Assembly: GCF_001984095.1 (NCBI RefSeq)
Contig: NZ_LYVQ01000014.1
Location: 1 to 48,711, forward strand
DNA length: 48,711 nt
DNA from: Pelomonas sp. KK5
GTDB taxonomy: Bacteria > Pseudomonadota > Gammaproteobacteria > Burkholderiales > Burkholderiaceae_C
Direction: 5' to 3'
The translations under genes were made by a program, and so were the position numbers. Shown one piece after another: positions 20,345 through 30,469 of the stretch; the first letter of the stretch is position 1, and every line of letters begins with the position of its first letter. A model generated the notes under the pieces. The model worked only from the letters and a program-made list of their open reading frames with translations, had not been told where the DNA came from and did no database searches.

Positions 20345-21141
20345 CAGACGATCGGCCGCTGCAGGATCACTTCGAGCACGAAGCGCGAGCCCGCATAGGA
20401 CAGCAGCAGCAGCACCGCACCGAGGTAGAGCCAGCGCGTCGCCAGCCGGCCGCGCCAGCCGAAGGCGCGCCGGCCGGCCAGCAGGCCGCTCAGCACGATC
20501 CAGCCGAGCACGGCCAGCAGGTTCTTGTGGTCCCAGCGCCAGTGCGGCGTGAACCACCAGCCGAGCAGGATGGCCAGCGAGAGCACGATGACGCCGGCGG
20601 CCACGAACTGGAAGGTCAGGCGCTCCAGGCGCAGCAGCGGCAGGCCGGGGCTAACGCCGGGATTCGACGGCTTGTGCCCGCGCAGCTGCCGCTCGGCGCG
20701 ATTGAGCATCACCGCATGCAGGACCGCCACGCCGAACAGGCCGTAGGACGCCAGGCCCAGCACCCAGTGCAGCGGCGCCCAGGGGGATCCCGCCAGCGGC
20801 CGGCTCTCGCCGGGGAAGGCCACCGCCACCAGCACCGCGAGCAGCGCCAGCCCGGCCAGCACGCGCCGCGCGCTGGGCAGCGGCAGCAGCCGGCTCTCGA
20901 TCATGTAGACGGCCAGCACCAGCCACAGGGTGGCCGACAGCGCCGGCGCGAAGCCGAAGCGAGCGCCCGGTGTGGGCAGGCCGATGCCGGCAATGTCGAT
21001 CGTCAGCGCCACCGCATGCACCAGCCAGGCGAGCGGCAGCAGCCACTGCAGGCGCTCGCGCCCGGCGTTCAGCGCCGCGCCGAGATAGGCCAGCGCGGCC
21101 AATGCGCTCACGGCGATCAGGACCTGGCCCGAGGTCTCCAT
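20344..21141 (-). CDS. CcsA/YpjD-family inner-membrane protein (cytochrome c assembly type)
   Basis: A 265-residue protein with eight or so membrane helices and the tryptophan-rich haem-handling signature near WWFTPHWRWDHKNLLAVLGW (about residues 207-226). Such proteins resemble CcsA/ResC of the system II cytochrome c pathway, but stand-alone YpjD-type members next to ffh have not been shown to be essential for c-type cytochromes. I chose METSGQVLIAV at 21141; MILSGAS at 21162 is the alternative. The stop overlaps the start of the PP0621-like gene by one base. The gene is divergent from ffh, with 71 bp for both promoters. Confidence 0.83.
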   Translation of the reverse strand: METSGQVLIAVSALAALAYLGAALNAGRERLQWLLPLAWLVHAVALTIDIAGIGLPTPGARFGFAPALSATLWLVLAVYMIESRLLPLPSARRVLAGLALLAVLVAVAFPGESRPLAGSPWAPLHWVLGLASYGLFGVAVLHAVMLNRAERQLRGHKPSNPGVSPGLPLLRLERLTFQFVAAGVIVLSLAILLGWWFTPHWRWDHKNLLAVLGWIVLSGLLAGRRAFGWRGRLATRWLYLGAVLLLLSYAGSRFVLEVILQRPIV

Positions 21142-21212
21142 CGATGCCCCAGATAAAATCATGGTCCACAGTGTACTTTTGCGCACCCGCCTCGCCAGGC
21201 GGCGCACCCTCG

Positions 21213-22604
21213 ATGGCCTCCAATCTGACCGACCGCCTGAGCCAGCTCGTGAAGACGATGCGCGGCCAGGCCCGCATCACCGAATCGAATGTCCAGGACA
21301 TGCTGCGCGAGGTGCGCATGGCCCTGCTGGAAGCGGACGTGGCGCTGCCGGTCGTGCGCGACTTCATCGCCCGCGTGAAGGAAAAGGCGCTGGGCCAGGA
21401 GGTGGTCGGCTCGCTGAACCCGGGCCAGGTGCTGGTCTCGGTCGTCCACAAGGAACTCGCCGCCACGATGGGCGAAGGCGTGGCCGACATCAACCTCGCC
21501 GCCCAGCCGCCCGCCGTGATCCTGATGGCCGGCCTGCAGGGCGCCGGCAAGACGACCACCACCGCCAAGCTGACCAAGCACCTGATCGAGAAGCGCAAGA
21601 AGAAGGTGCTGACGGTCTCCGCCGACGTCTATCGCCCCGCCGCCATCGAGCAGCTGAAGACGGTCACCAAGCAGGCCGGCGGCGAATGGTTCCCGTCCAC
21701 ACCGGACCAGAAGCCGCACGACATCGCGCTGGCCGCGATCGACTACGCCCGCAAGCACTACTTCGACGTGCTGCTGGTCGACACCGCCGGCCGCCTGGCG
21801 ATCGACGAGGCGCTGATGGCCGAGATCCGCGACCTGCATGCGGTGCTGAAGCCGGTGGAGACGCTGTTCGTCGTCGACGCGATGCAGGGCCAGGACGCGA
21901 TCAACACCGCCAAGGCCTTCAAGGAGGCGCTGCCGCTGACCGGCGTGATCCTCACCAAGCTCGACGGCGACTCGCGCGGCGGCGCCGCGTTGTCGGTGCG
22001 CCAGATCACCGGCGCACCGATCAAGTTCGCCGGCGTGTCCGAGAAGATCGACGGGCTCGAGGTCTTCGACGCCGAGCGCCATGCGGGCCGCGTGCTGGGC
22101 ATGGGCGACATCGTCGCGCTGGTCGAGGAAGTGACCAAGGGCGTGGACATCGCCGCCGCGCAGAAGCTGGCCGACAAGCTCAAGAGCGGCACCAGCTTCG
22201 ACCTGAACGACTTCCTCGCCCAGATCTCGCAGATGAAGAAGATGGGCGGCCTCTCCAGCCTGATGGACAAGCTGCCCGCACAGATGAGCGCCAAGGCCGG
22301 CGCGGCCGACATGGACAAGGCCGAGCGCGACATGAAGCGCATGGAAGGCATCCTCAGCTCGATGACCGCCAAGGAGCGCGCCAACCCCAAGCTGCTGCTG
22401 GACGGCAAGAGCAAGGCCAGCCGCAAGAAGCGCATCGCCCAGGGCGCCGGCGTTCAGGTGCAGGACGTCAACCGCGTGCTGAACCAGTACGACCAGATGG
22501 CCGGCATGATGAAGAAGATGTCCGGCGGCGGGATGATGAAGATGATGAAGAAGCTGGGCGGGATGAAGGGCCTCGGCGGCATGATGCCGCCGGGCATGAA
22601 GTAA
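21213..22604 (+). CDS. ffh: Signal recognition particle protein Ffh
   Basis: A 463-residue GTPase that binds 4.5S RNA and nascent hydrophobic signal sequences and targets them to FtsY. The N domain begins NLTDRLSQLVKTMRGQ. The G domain has GLQGAGKTTTTAKL (P-loop near residue 108), DTAGR, and TKLDGDSRGG. The Met-rich M domain starts near residue 300 and ends GGMKGLGGMMPPGMK. I start at the ATG at 21213 (MASNLTD), which is the family start; longer in-frame sequence upstream overlaps the divergent promoter region. ftsY converges on it from the other strand 4 bp after its stop. Confidence 0.96.
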   Translation: MASNLTDRLSQLVKTMRGQARITESNVQDMLREVRMALLEADVALPVVRDFIARVKEKALGQEVVGSLNPGQVLVSVVHKELAATMGEGVADINLAAQPPAVILMAGLQGAGKTTTTAKLTKHLIEKRKKKVLTVSADVYRPAAIEQLKTVTKQAGGEWFPSTPDQKPHDIALAAIDYARKHYFDVLLVDTAGRLAIDEALMAEIRDLHAVLKPVETLFVVDAMQGQDAINTAKAFKEALPLTGVILTKLDGDSRGGAALSVRQITGAPIKFAGVSEKIDGLEVFDAERHAGRVLGMGDIVALVEEVTKGVDIAAAQKLADKLKSGTSFDLNDFLAQISQMKKMGGLSSLMDKLPAQMSAKAGAADMDKAERDMKRMEGILSSMTAKERANPKLLLDGKSKASRKKRIAQGAGVQVQDVNRVLNQYDQMAGMMKKMSGGGMMKMMKKLGGMKGLGGMMPPGMK

Positions 22605-22608
22605 CTCG

Positions 22609-23688
<1,080 letters not shown>

Positions 23689-23768
23689 CGATGGAGGCGC
23701 CGAGTGGGGTCGAGAAGGCCCCGACAATCGAGGCTGCGAGCCGCTCCGAAAAGAATTTCGAAGAATGC

Positions 23769-23798
23769 TTGCATTGTCTCCCAAAAGCTGGCTAGAAT
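23769..23798 (+). promoter_or_regulatory. Promoter of the CAT-anticodon tRNA gene
   Basis: TTGCAT (23769-23774) and TAGAAT (23793-23798) are 18 bp apart, and the predicted start lies just before the tRNA 5' end. The following AGCGGGC is GC-rich, like the discriminators of stringently controlled stable-RNA promoters. Confidence 0.72.
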
Positions 23799-23812
23799 AG
23801 CGGGCTTACGAA

Positions 23813-23889
<77 letters not shown>

Positions 23890-23896
23890 AAACATG

Positions 23897-23931
23897 AAAG
23901 CCTTGCAGGTCAACGACCTGCAAGGCTTTTT
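23897..23931 (+). terminator. Intrinsic terminator after the tRNA gene
   Basis: AAAGCCTTGCAGGTC (23897-23911) and GACCTGCAAGGCTTT (23915-23929) form a perfect 15-bp stem with a 3-base loop, and the run of five Ts covers 23927-23931. It begins 8 bases after the CCA end of the tRNA. Confidence 0.95.
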
Positions 23932-24056
23932 CATTTCCGCACCGCGCAGCGCGCCTTCGTCCTCACACGGACGGCTGCTCCCACGCCCCTCGCGCGCTAT
24001 AACGGAAGGCCAGCGCCATCGGACTTCCCGATGCCGCAGACCTGCGAGGTGCCACC

Positions 24057-24473
24057 ATGCCTGACAGCGACGAACCGCTATTCCGCAAGGACTTCAAGCT
24101 GGAACTGTCGAAATTCCGGACCAAGACCAAGCCGCACCTGGTCGAGGCCCTGGCCTTGCGACTCGAGATGGCCGACCTGATGAAGGCCGACGCGCCCGAC
24201 GACAAGCGCATGAAGGCGATCGACCTCAGCCTGAAAAAGCTGAACGACGTCTACCTCAAGGAGGCGGACGGCTTCGAGTCCCGGGTCAACAAGATGCTCA
24301 AGGACTGCACCGTGGCGCCCAAGGACGCGCGCGGGCTCTCCAAGTGGTACGCCGACCTCGTCGACAAGGAGTCCGGCCTGGACATCGGCAAGGACATGAA
24401 GCTGTGGGGCGAGGTGGACTTCGGCAGCAAGGAATTCACGCTGACGCTGAAGGGCAAGTTCTCGAACCCTTGA
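24057..24473 (+). CDS. Small protein of unknown function
   Basis: A 138-residue protein that I do not recognise. It has no signal peptide or membrane helix. It is rich in Lys, Asp and Glu with a high predicted helix content up to about residue 110 and a short beta-like end (VDFGSKEFTLTLKGKF). The codon pattern is normal for the window, a GAGGT sequence precedes the ATG at a good distance, and the reading frame is the only sensible one here, so I think it is a real gene. It is convergent with the permease gene (21-bp gap) and preceded by the tRNA terminator, so it is probably monocistronic. Confidence 0.62.
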   Translation: MPDSDEPLFRKDFKLELSKFRTKTKPHLVEALALRLEMADLMKADAPDDKRMKAIDLSLKKLNDVYLKEADGFESRVNKMLKDCTVAPKDARGLSKWYADLVDKESGLDIGKDMKLWGEVDFGSKEFTLTLKGKFSNP

Positions 24474-24494
24474 GTGAGCGGCAGGGCCCTCAAC

Positions 24495-25814
24495 TCAACG
24501 CGAGCGCCTTCGCGCGAACCAGTACCCCAGCCCCACCACACCCCAGCCGACGACCAGCAGATACGGCCGCGCATCCGCCTTCAGCCCCGCGACGATGATC
24601 GCCGCGGCGGCCACGATGCCGATCCAGCCGGCGATGCGCACGCTCGTCGCGGACAAGCCCAGCTGCGCGCTGCGATGCAGCTCGGGATGGTGCTTGACCA
24701 GCCGGATCGCCGCCAGGCAGGAGCCGAGGTACTTGAGCATCGTCGGGATGTTCACCGCGAGCAGCAGGAAGACCAGGTTCGACGGCAGCAGCAGGCCCGC
24801 CATCGAAGCCAGCCAGGCGACCGCGAGCGCCACCGTCGGGCTGTTCTTCACCGGATGCAGCCGGCCCAGCGGCGCCGGCAGCACGCCGCCACGCCCCATC
24901 GCGAACAGGTAGCGCGAGAAGATCATCACCAGCGCGTTCAGCGTCTTCAGCACCGCGAAGACGGCGGCGCCGACGATCAGCGGCTCGGCGAGTTGCCCCA
25001 GCGGCCCGCGCGCGGCCTCCAGCAGCGGCGCGGCGCTGGCACCCAGCGCGGCGGGCCCGATCAGCCCCAGGGCCACGGTGGCCACGCAGGCATAGACGCA
25101 AGCGGTCAGCGCCACCGCCAGCGCGATGCCGCGCGGAATGGTCTTCCTGGCATCGCGCACCTCCTCGCCGATCTCGGTCGCCGACTCGATGCCGAGGAAC
25201 AGCGTGATCATCAGCGGCACCGCGGCCAGCACGGCGGGCCAGCCGGCGGCCAAGGGATCGCCCAGTTGCGCCAGATCCACCTTGCCGACGCCGGTGACGC
25301 AGAACAGGCCCATCGCCGCCAGCAGGAAGACCATCATGACGGTCTGGGCCTGGGCGGCCACGCGGATGCCGAGCAGGTTGATGCCGAACAGCGCGGTGAT
25401 GACGACGGCCTTGGTCGCCAGCTCCGGCACCGGCCAGACCATCCGCAGGTAGTTCACCAGCACCGTCGCCAGCGTCACGATGACGCCGACGCTGCCGAGG
25501 ATGCGCAGCCACGCGATCATGAAGCCGAACAGCGGGTGCACGAACCTCGCCGGCCACTCGTAGGACGCGCCCGACTTGGGCAGCGCCGAACTCAGGTAGG
25601 CATACACCAGCGCGAAGGGCAGCATCGGCAGCGCCGCCAGCACCATGGCGACCAGCAGGCCGGAGCCCGCCACCTTCGCCGCCGGCCCCAGCACCGATAA
25701 GATCGAGACGCCGATCGCCGTGCCCGCGCCGAACATCACCACGCCCAGCAACCCCACCCGCGGCTCCAGCCGCGCGGACTCGGCCGCCTCAGTCGAGATG
25801 GGGTTCATCGTCAT
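24495..25814 (-). CDS. APC-family amino acid permease
   Basis: A 439-residue inner-membrane transporter with about twelve hydrophobic helices. The first helix has the APC signature GVVMFGAGTAIGVSIL with the unwound GAGTAIG segment; SGASYEWPARF and ESATEIGEEVRDARKTIPRGI (helix 6 and the following loop) are also typical. I start at MTMNPIST (25814); MNPIST at 25808 is equally possible, and an upstream ATG at 25832 less so. The start lies inside the 3' end of the amidohydrolase gene (26-bp overlap), so translation is coupled. It is the last gene of the RidA operon and is a good candidate for bringing released amino acids or small products into the cytoplasm. Substrate cannot be read from sequence. 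Confidence 0.85.
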   Translation of the reverse strand: MTMNPISTEAAESARLEPRVGLLGVVMFGAGTAIGVSILSVLGPAAKVAGSGLLVAMVLAALPMLPFALVYAYLSSALPKSGASYEWPARFVHPLFGFMIAWLRILGSVGVIVTLATVLVNYLRMVWPVPELATKAVVITALFGINLLGIRVAAQAQTVMMVFLLAAMGLFCVTGVGKVDLAQLGDPLAAGWPAVLAAVPLMITLFLGIESATEIGEEVRDARKTIPRGIALAVALTACVYACVATVALGLIGPAALGASAAPLLEAARGPLGQLAEPLIVGAAVFAVLKTLNALVMIFSRYLFAMGRGGVLPAPLGRLHPVKNSPTVALAVAWLASMAGLLLPSNLVFLLLAVNIPTMLKYLGSCLAAIRLVKHHPELHRSAQLGLSATSVRIAGWIGIVAAAAIIVAGLKADARPYLLVVGWGVVGLGYWFARRRSR

Positions 25815-27900
25815 GTTCGGAGAAGAAGGCACCGCCGCCCTGGCCGTGAGCGGCGCTCGTCGTGGCGGCCGGCACGCTGATCGGCGGCGTCGATGCGAAC
25901 GGCTTGATGCTCAGCGCCTCGTAGATCTCGCTCGGCTGGTAGACAGCGCCGCCCTTGAACACCAGCCGCGCCTTCTTGATCGCGCGGATGTCCCGGGTCG
26001 GGTCGTCGGCGACGAGAAAGAAGTCGGCATCCTTGCCGCGCTCGATCGTGCCGCGGCGCTGGCCCTGCTTCAGGTACTCGGCCGCGTCCAGCGTGCCGGC
26101 GCGCAGCGCCTCGGCGGGCGTGTAGCCGGCCTTCGTGTACAGCTCCAGCTCGCGGTGGACCGTGAAGCCGGTCTCGTCGTCGGTGCCGGGCAGCAGCTGG
26201 ATGCCGCGGGCGTGCAGCAGGCGCAGCGTGTCCAGCAGCTTGTCGAAGGCAGCAAAGTAGGCCTTGTCGTCGGCCTCGCCCTTCAACGGCACGAAGGTAC
26301 GCTTGCGGTAGCGCTGGATGCCGATCGGGAGGTGGTCCAGCGTGTCCACGTCGCCGGGCGGCAGCTTGCCGGCGCGGCTCAGCATCAGCCGCTCGATGAC
26401 GACGATGGTCGGGTCGAGCGGGATCTTGCCGTCGACCATCGCCTGCACCGTCTTCTGCACCGGCGCGGAATTCAGGTCCAGCGTCGCGGCGCGGGCCAGC
26501 GCGGTCAGGCGCAGCGCGGTGCGGGTGTCCTCGCCGTCCTTCAGCAGCCAGCCGAGCACCAGCTGGTTCAGGTGGGTCAGCTCGCCGTAGCCGTCGGCGA
26601 TGACGCGATCGGGCGTGTCGAAGGCCGGCACGTGGCCGGTGACGCCCATGCCGCGGCGCTTCGCCATCTCGACGATCGGCCGCACCCAGTCGGGGTTCAT
26701 CGAGTTGTAGATCTTGATCTGGAAGTAGCCGCGGTCGGCATACCAGTCGACCCAGCGCTGCGCGTCCTCCAGCGATTCGGGGATCGCGCCGATGCGCAGC
26801 GAGAAGGGGCTGCGGCCTTCCAGCAGGCCGTTGGGCGTGATGCGCGGCCCGGCCAGGGTACCGGCCTCGATGCGCGGCAGCAGCCACTGCAGGAAGGCGT
26901 TGTCGTTGCCCATGTCTCGCGTGGCAGTGACGCCGGCGGCGAGATAGAACAGGCCCGAGTTCAGGCTGGTGTGCGAGTGCATGTCGTGCAGGCCCGGCAC
27001 CAGCACGCCGCCCTGGCCGTCGATGACGACCTGGTCTGCCGCGGCGGCGCCGTCCTGCTCGTCGGGCAGGATGCCGGTGATGCGGTCGCGCATGACGACC
27101 ACGGTCGACAGCGGCCCGACCTGGCCCGTGCGCGGGTCGAACACCTTCACGTGCCGCAGGCGCACCGGCGCGTCGTAGCGATGCGCGAGCCGGGCCTGCA
27201 GTTCGCCGGCGCGCAGCTGGTCGGCCTCGCCGACGGCGCGCTTCAGCTCGGCCGCCTGCGCTTCATAACCTTCGCGCACGGTGATGCCGAAGCCACCGGG
27301 CGCGGCGAACAGCCGGCCCTTGCCGTCGAGGAACACATAGGACGGGCTCAGCTGGATGCCTTCGAGCCGGTAGAGCTTCAGGTCCACCGCCTGGGCGCCC
27401 TGCCCCACGCGGCGCTTGCCCACCTCGATGAGCTTCATCGTGCCCGAGGGCAGCAGCGCGATCGAATGGTCCTTGCGCTTCAGCAGCGCCCGCGCGTAGA
27501 CGCCCAGCGCCCAGGGGCTGTCGTCGTTCAGCACGTACAGCGGCGCCTGGGGCGCGGCCACCTCGCCGGCATCGGCCTGGCTCTTCCAGACGGCCTTGCC
27601 GGCCTGCCACTGGAAGCTCTCGTTGACGGCGCCGCCCATCAGCGAGGTGCCCTGCACGGTCCAAGCGAGCGGCACCTCGTTGGCACCCAGCGTCAGCGTG
27701 ACGTGCTGCTTCGGGCCGCGGCCGTTGTCGTTGACTGCATAGTCCACGGCGACCGAACGGCCCTCGGTCGTGGCGACGATGCTGCCGACCTTCTCGCCGT
27801 TGGCGACGACGACAAGGCGTTCGGTGGTCGTGGCGGCATGGGCCGCGGCGCCGGCGAGCAGCAACGCGGCGGCAAGGGATCTCATAACGAACATGTTCAT
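25789..27900 (-). CDS. Exported amidohydrolase with unknown N-terminal domain
   Basis: A 703-residue protein with a signal peptide (RSLAAALLLAGAAAHAA, cut near residue 22). Residues about 24-245 form a beta-rich domain without a match I know. Residues about 250-660 are a metal-dependent amidohydrolase of the imidazolonepropionase/prolidase-like group: the metal motif is D306-M-H308-S-H310, followed by TGHVPAF, ELTHLNQLVLG and LLPGTDDETGF, whose Asp is the usual catalytic base. Relatives hydrolyse dipeptides such as X-Pro, cyclic amides or N-acyl amino acids. I use the ATG at 27900, with GGAG 4 bases upstream and 10 bp after the previous stop; 27894 and 27885 are alternatives. A His/Asp-rich C-terminal tail (FFSEHDDEPHLD) overlaps the permease start. 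Confidence 0.8.
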   Translation of the reverse strand: MNMFVMRSLAAALLLAGAAAHAATTTERLVVVANGEKVGSIVATTEGRSVAVDYAVNDNGRGPKQHVTLTLGANEVPLAWTVQGTSLMGGAVNESFQWQAGKAVWKSQADAGEVAAPQAPLYVLNDDSPWALGVYARALLKRKDHSIALLPSGTMKLIEVGKRRVGQGAQAVDLKLYRLEGIQLSPSYVFLDGKGRLFAAPGGFGITVREGYEAQAAELKRAVGEADQLRAGELQARLAHRYDAPVRLRHVKVFDPRTGQVGPLSTVVVMRDRITGILPDEQDGAAAADQVVIDGQGGVLVPGLHDMHSHTSLNSGLFYLAAGVTATRDMGNDNAFLQWLLPRIEAGTLAGPRITPNGLLEGRSPFSLRIGAIPESLEDAQRWVDWYADRGYFQIKIYNSMNPDWVRPIVEMAKRRGMGVTGHVPAFDTPDRVIADGYGELTHLNQLVLGWLLKDGEDTRTALRLTALARAATLDLNSAPVQKTVQAMVDGKIPLDPTIVVIERLMLSRAGKLPPGDVDTLDHLPIGIQRYRKRTFVPLKGEADDKAYFAAFDKLLDTLRLLHARGIQLLPGTDDETGFTVHRELELYTKAGYTPAEALRAGTLDAAEYLKQGQRRGTIERGKDADFFLVADDPTRDIRAIKKARLVFKGGAVYQPSEIYEALSIKPFASTPPISVPAATTSAAHGQGGGAFFSEHDDEPHLD

Positions 27901-27910
27901 CGGACTCCGT

Positions 27911-29335
27911 TCAGCGCACGAACTCGCGCAGCGCCGCGGTGAAGCGCGCGAGGTTGGCATCGTCGTCATAGGGCGAGTGAGCGCCGGGCAGCACCTGCAT
28001 GCGCACCCGCTCCATCGGCAGGCCCGCATGCTCCAGCGCATAGGTGGCCGCACCCACCGGCGTGGCCATGTCGTAGTAGCCACCGACGTAGAGCACACGC
28101 AGCTGCGGGTTCGCCGCCATCGCCGTCGCCACGTGGCGGGTGGCGTTCAGGTAGAAGGCCTCCTGCGTCGGCGATGCATCGAAGAAGTTCCAGCCGCCGT
28201 TGACGGTGAAGGACAGCGGCACGTACTTGCGCGTGATCGGCACGTTCAGCTCGTTGCGGAAGTAGGCCTCGGTAGGAGTCAGCTGATTGGCCACCGGTGC
28301 GGTGACGACCAGCGAAGGATCGTTGGTCGGCTTGCCAGCCGGCGGCGGCGCCGAGGAGCCGATGACCCGCGTGTCCAGCCGCCCGAGGCGCTTGCCGTCC
28401 TGGCCCAGCACATGGGTCAGGAAGTCCTCGCTGCCCGGCCGCAGGCGCTGCCTGACGATCTCGTCGACCGGCAGGCCCAGCAGCGCGGACAGGCGCGCGG
28501 CGATGGTCTTCTGGCGATCAGCAGGCAGCTTCGCGCCCTCCAGCAGCGCCGGCACGTACTCGTCGCGCGCAAAGGCCGTCGCCCGCTCGAACACCTGCTG
28601 CACCGTCTCGCCCTGAACCGCGCGGTCGCCCTTGCCGTGCTGCCAGGCGGCCACGGCCATCGAGGGCAGCTCCGCGCCGTGCACCAGCTCGTTGCCCGGT
28701 GCATCGGCCATCAGCGTGGCGTCCAGCATCGGCGAGATGAAGACGATGCCGCTCAGCGGCGGCAGCTCGGCGGTGAACTTCATCAGCGTGGCCAGCCGGT
28801 AGCCGCCATAGCTCTGCCCGCCGACGTAGACCGGCGCGCCCTCGCGCTGCGTCGCCTTGACGATGTGGCGGATCAGCGCGGCGGCGGCGCGGGCATCGGC
28901 CTCGGTCGCCCAGTAGCGGCTCTTGCCCGCTTCCAGCACCTGGCTGAAGCCGGTGCCCACCGGGTCGATGAAGACCAGGTCCATCGTGTCCAGCACGGTG
29001 AAGGGGTTCGGCTGGAGCTGCTTGTCCACATAGCGCTTGGGGCCGAGGCCGTTCAGATGCAGCGGCGTGGACGAGGCGCCGGGCCCGCCGTTGAACAGGA
29101 ACAGCAGCGGGCGTGCCGCCTTGCCGGCCGCTGGAGGCTTCGTGTACATCGTCGCCGAGATCGTCGCGACCGGGGCGGTGGCGTCGGGCAGCGGCAGCTC
29201 GAAGAAGGTCGAGGTATAGCCCTGCTGCTGCGCGATCACCGGGGCTTGCAGCCACGATGGGTCGGCCGCAGCGGCAACGAGGCAGCACAGCGAGGCGGCG
29301 CAGGCGAGCGCCATTCGTCGGATGACAAGGTTCAT
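27911..29335 (-). CDS. S10-family serine carboxypeptidase-like protein (canonical oxyanion motif)
   Basis: A 474-residue exported alpha/beta-hydrolase of the carboxypeptidase Y type, which releases C-terminal residues from peptides. The signal peptide is at about 1-23. The oxyanion motif NGGPGASS is canonical, the nucleophile is S175 in GGQSYGG, and the acid and base are D422 (GGYYDMATPVG) and H453 (LPGAHSPY). The insertion between the core blocks (about 180-340) is the usual lid. Bacterial S10 enzymes of this sort are periplasmic and uncommon. It lies between the cytoplasmic PLP enzyme (9-bp gap) and the amidohydrolase (10-bp gap) in the six-gene operon. It is clearly diverged from the other two S10 proteins in the window. 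Confidence 0.86.
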   Translation of the reverse strand: MNLVIRRMALACAASLCCLVAAAADPSWLQAPVIAQQQGYTSTFFELPLPDATAPVATISATMYTKPPAAGKAARPLLFLFNGGPGASSTPLHLNGLGPKRYVDKQLQPNPFTVLDTMDLVFIDPVGTGFSQVLEAGKSRYWATEADARAAAALIRHIVKATQREGAPVYVGGQSYGGYRLATLMKFTAELPPLSGIVFISPMLDATLMADAPGNELVHGAELPSMAVAAWQHGKGDRAVQGETVQQVFERATAFARDEYVPALLEGAKLPADRQKTIAARLSALLGLPVDEIVRQRLRPGSEDFLTHVLGQDGKRLGRLDTRVIGSSAPPPAGKPTNDPSLVVTAPVANQLTPTEAYFRNELNVPITRKYVPLSFTVNGGWNFFDASPTQEAFYLNATRHVATAMAANPQLRVLYVGGYYDMATPVGAATYALEHAGLPMERVRMQVLPGAHSPYDDDANLARFTAALREFVR

Positions 29336-29344
29336 GTGGAGGCC

Positions 29345-30469
29345 CTAGCGGAGGACATCGAGCAGGCGTTCGATGTCCGCCATGTCGTTGTAGATGGAGG
29401 GGGAAATGCGCAGCCGGTGCGGATGGAGCTGGATGTGGACGCCCGCCTCGGCCAGCGGCCCGGCAAAACGCTGCTGCGCGTTCTCGGCCGCGAAGGCGAC
29501 CAGCGCCGAACGGTTCCCCCTCGGCGTCAGCGGCGTGAAGCCGCGCGCCGGCGTCAGCTCGCGCTGCAGCAGCTCCAGCATCGGCTGGCGGTGCGCCTCG
29601 ATGCGCTCGATGCCGAGGTCCAGCAGCAGCGGCAGTGACTCGCACATCGCGATCGCCGCCGAATTGCTCAGCGTGCCCAGCTCGAACAGCGCGCCCGCCC
29701 CTTCCCGCTTGCGGTAGCTCAGCGCGTCGGTGGCCGGCGTCTCGAAGGGGAAGTGATGGGTGGCAAAAGCCTGCAGCTGCCGGTAGCTCTGCTGCATCGG
29801 CTTCAGCGCCTTCTGGGCGCGGCGGCTCGCGTAGAGAAAACCGGCGCCGAAGTCGCCCATCAGCCACTTGTAGCTGGCGCAGCAGGCGAAGTCGACGCCG
29901 CTGTCGTGCAGGTCGATCGGCGTGGCGCCGGCCGCCTGGATGATGTCCGCGAAGACCAGCGCGCCCTGGGCGTGGGCGATCTCGCAGAGGCGCTTCAGGT
30001 CGTGCTGGAAACCGTTCTGGGCGGACACCAGCGACACGGCCACCAGCGTCGTGCCCGGGGCGATGGCGTCGCCCATGTCCTCCAGCGTCACCGCGCCCTC
30101 GCGCTGCGGCACGATGCTGACCAGCCGGCCCTGCGCGGCCAGGGCCTGGTAGAGGTAGAGCGAGCCCTCGAAGTGCAGCTCGTCGGTGACGATACGCCCG
30201 GCCTGGCGCAGGCCCAGGGCGCTGACGACCATGTTCTCGCCGGCCGTCGTGCTGGGCACCCAGGCGAGTTCGTCGGCGTCGGCGCCGACCATCGTGGCGA
30301 ACAGGCTCAGCGCCCGGTCGCGCGCCGCCTGCGTGTTGACGGGCAGGCCCTGCCTCGCGCTCGCGTAGGCGCCCAGCGCGGCGGCGGCCGCCCTGGGCAG
30401 CGGATGCATGAAGGCGGCATTCAGGAAGCAGGCGCCGGCCAGATCGAATTGGTCGCGGGCCGCATCCAT
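29345..30469 (-). CDS. Class V aminotransferase-fold PLP enzyme (epimerase/lyase-like), cytoplasmic
   Basis: A 374-residue fold-type I PLP enzyme of the cysteine desulfurase/isopenicillin-N-epimerase superfamily. K201 in CASYKWLMGDFG is the Schiff-base lysine, D175 in VFADIIQAAG pairs with the PLP nitrogen, and TTAGENM binds the phosphate. It lacks a signal peptide, in contrast to its relative at 35701-36939, with which it shares SYKWL-GDFG and the C-terminal RISPSIYNDMADIERLL block. The family includes epimerases, C-S lyases and decarboxylating or deaminating enzymes, so the reaction cannot be named. Neighbouring RidA, which clears enamine/imine products of PLP enzymes, fits with a PLP elimination reaction. 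Its start overlaps the previous stop by one base. Confidence 0.84.
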   Translation of the reverse strand: MDAARDQFDLAGACFLNAAFMHPLPRAAAAALGAYASARQGLPVNTQAARDRALSLFATMVGADADELAWVPSTTAGENMVVSALGLRQAGRIVTDELHFEGSLYLYQALAAQGRLVSIVPQREGAVTLEDMGDAIAPGTTLVAVSLVSAQNGFQHDLKRLCEIAHAQGALVFADIIQAAGATPIDLHDSGVDFACCASYKWLMGDFGAGFLYASRRAQKALKPMQQSYRQLQAFATHHFPFETPATDALSYRKREGAGALFELGTLSNSAAIAMCESLPLLLDLGIERIEAHRQPMLELLQRELTPARGFTPLTPRGNRSALVAFAAENAQQRFAGPLAEAGVHIQLHPHRLRISPSIYNDMADIERLLDVLR

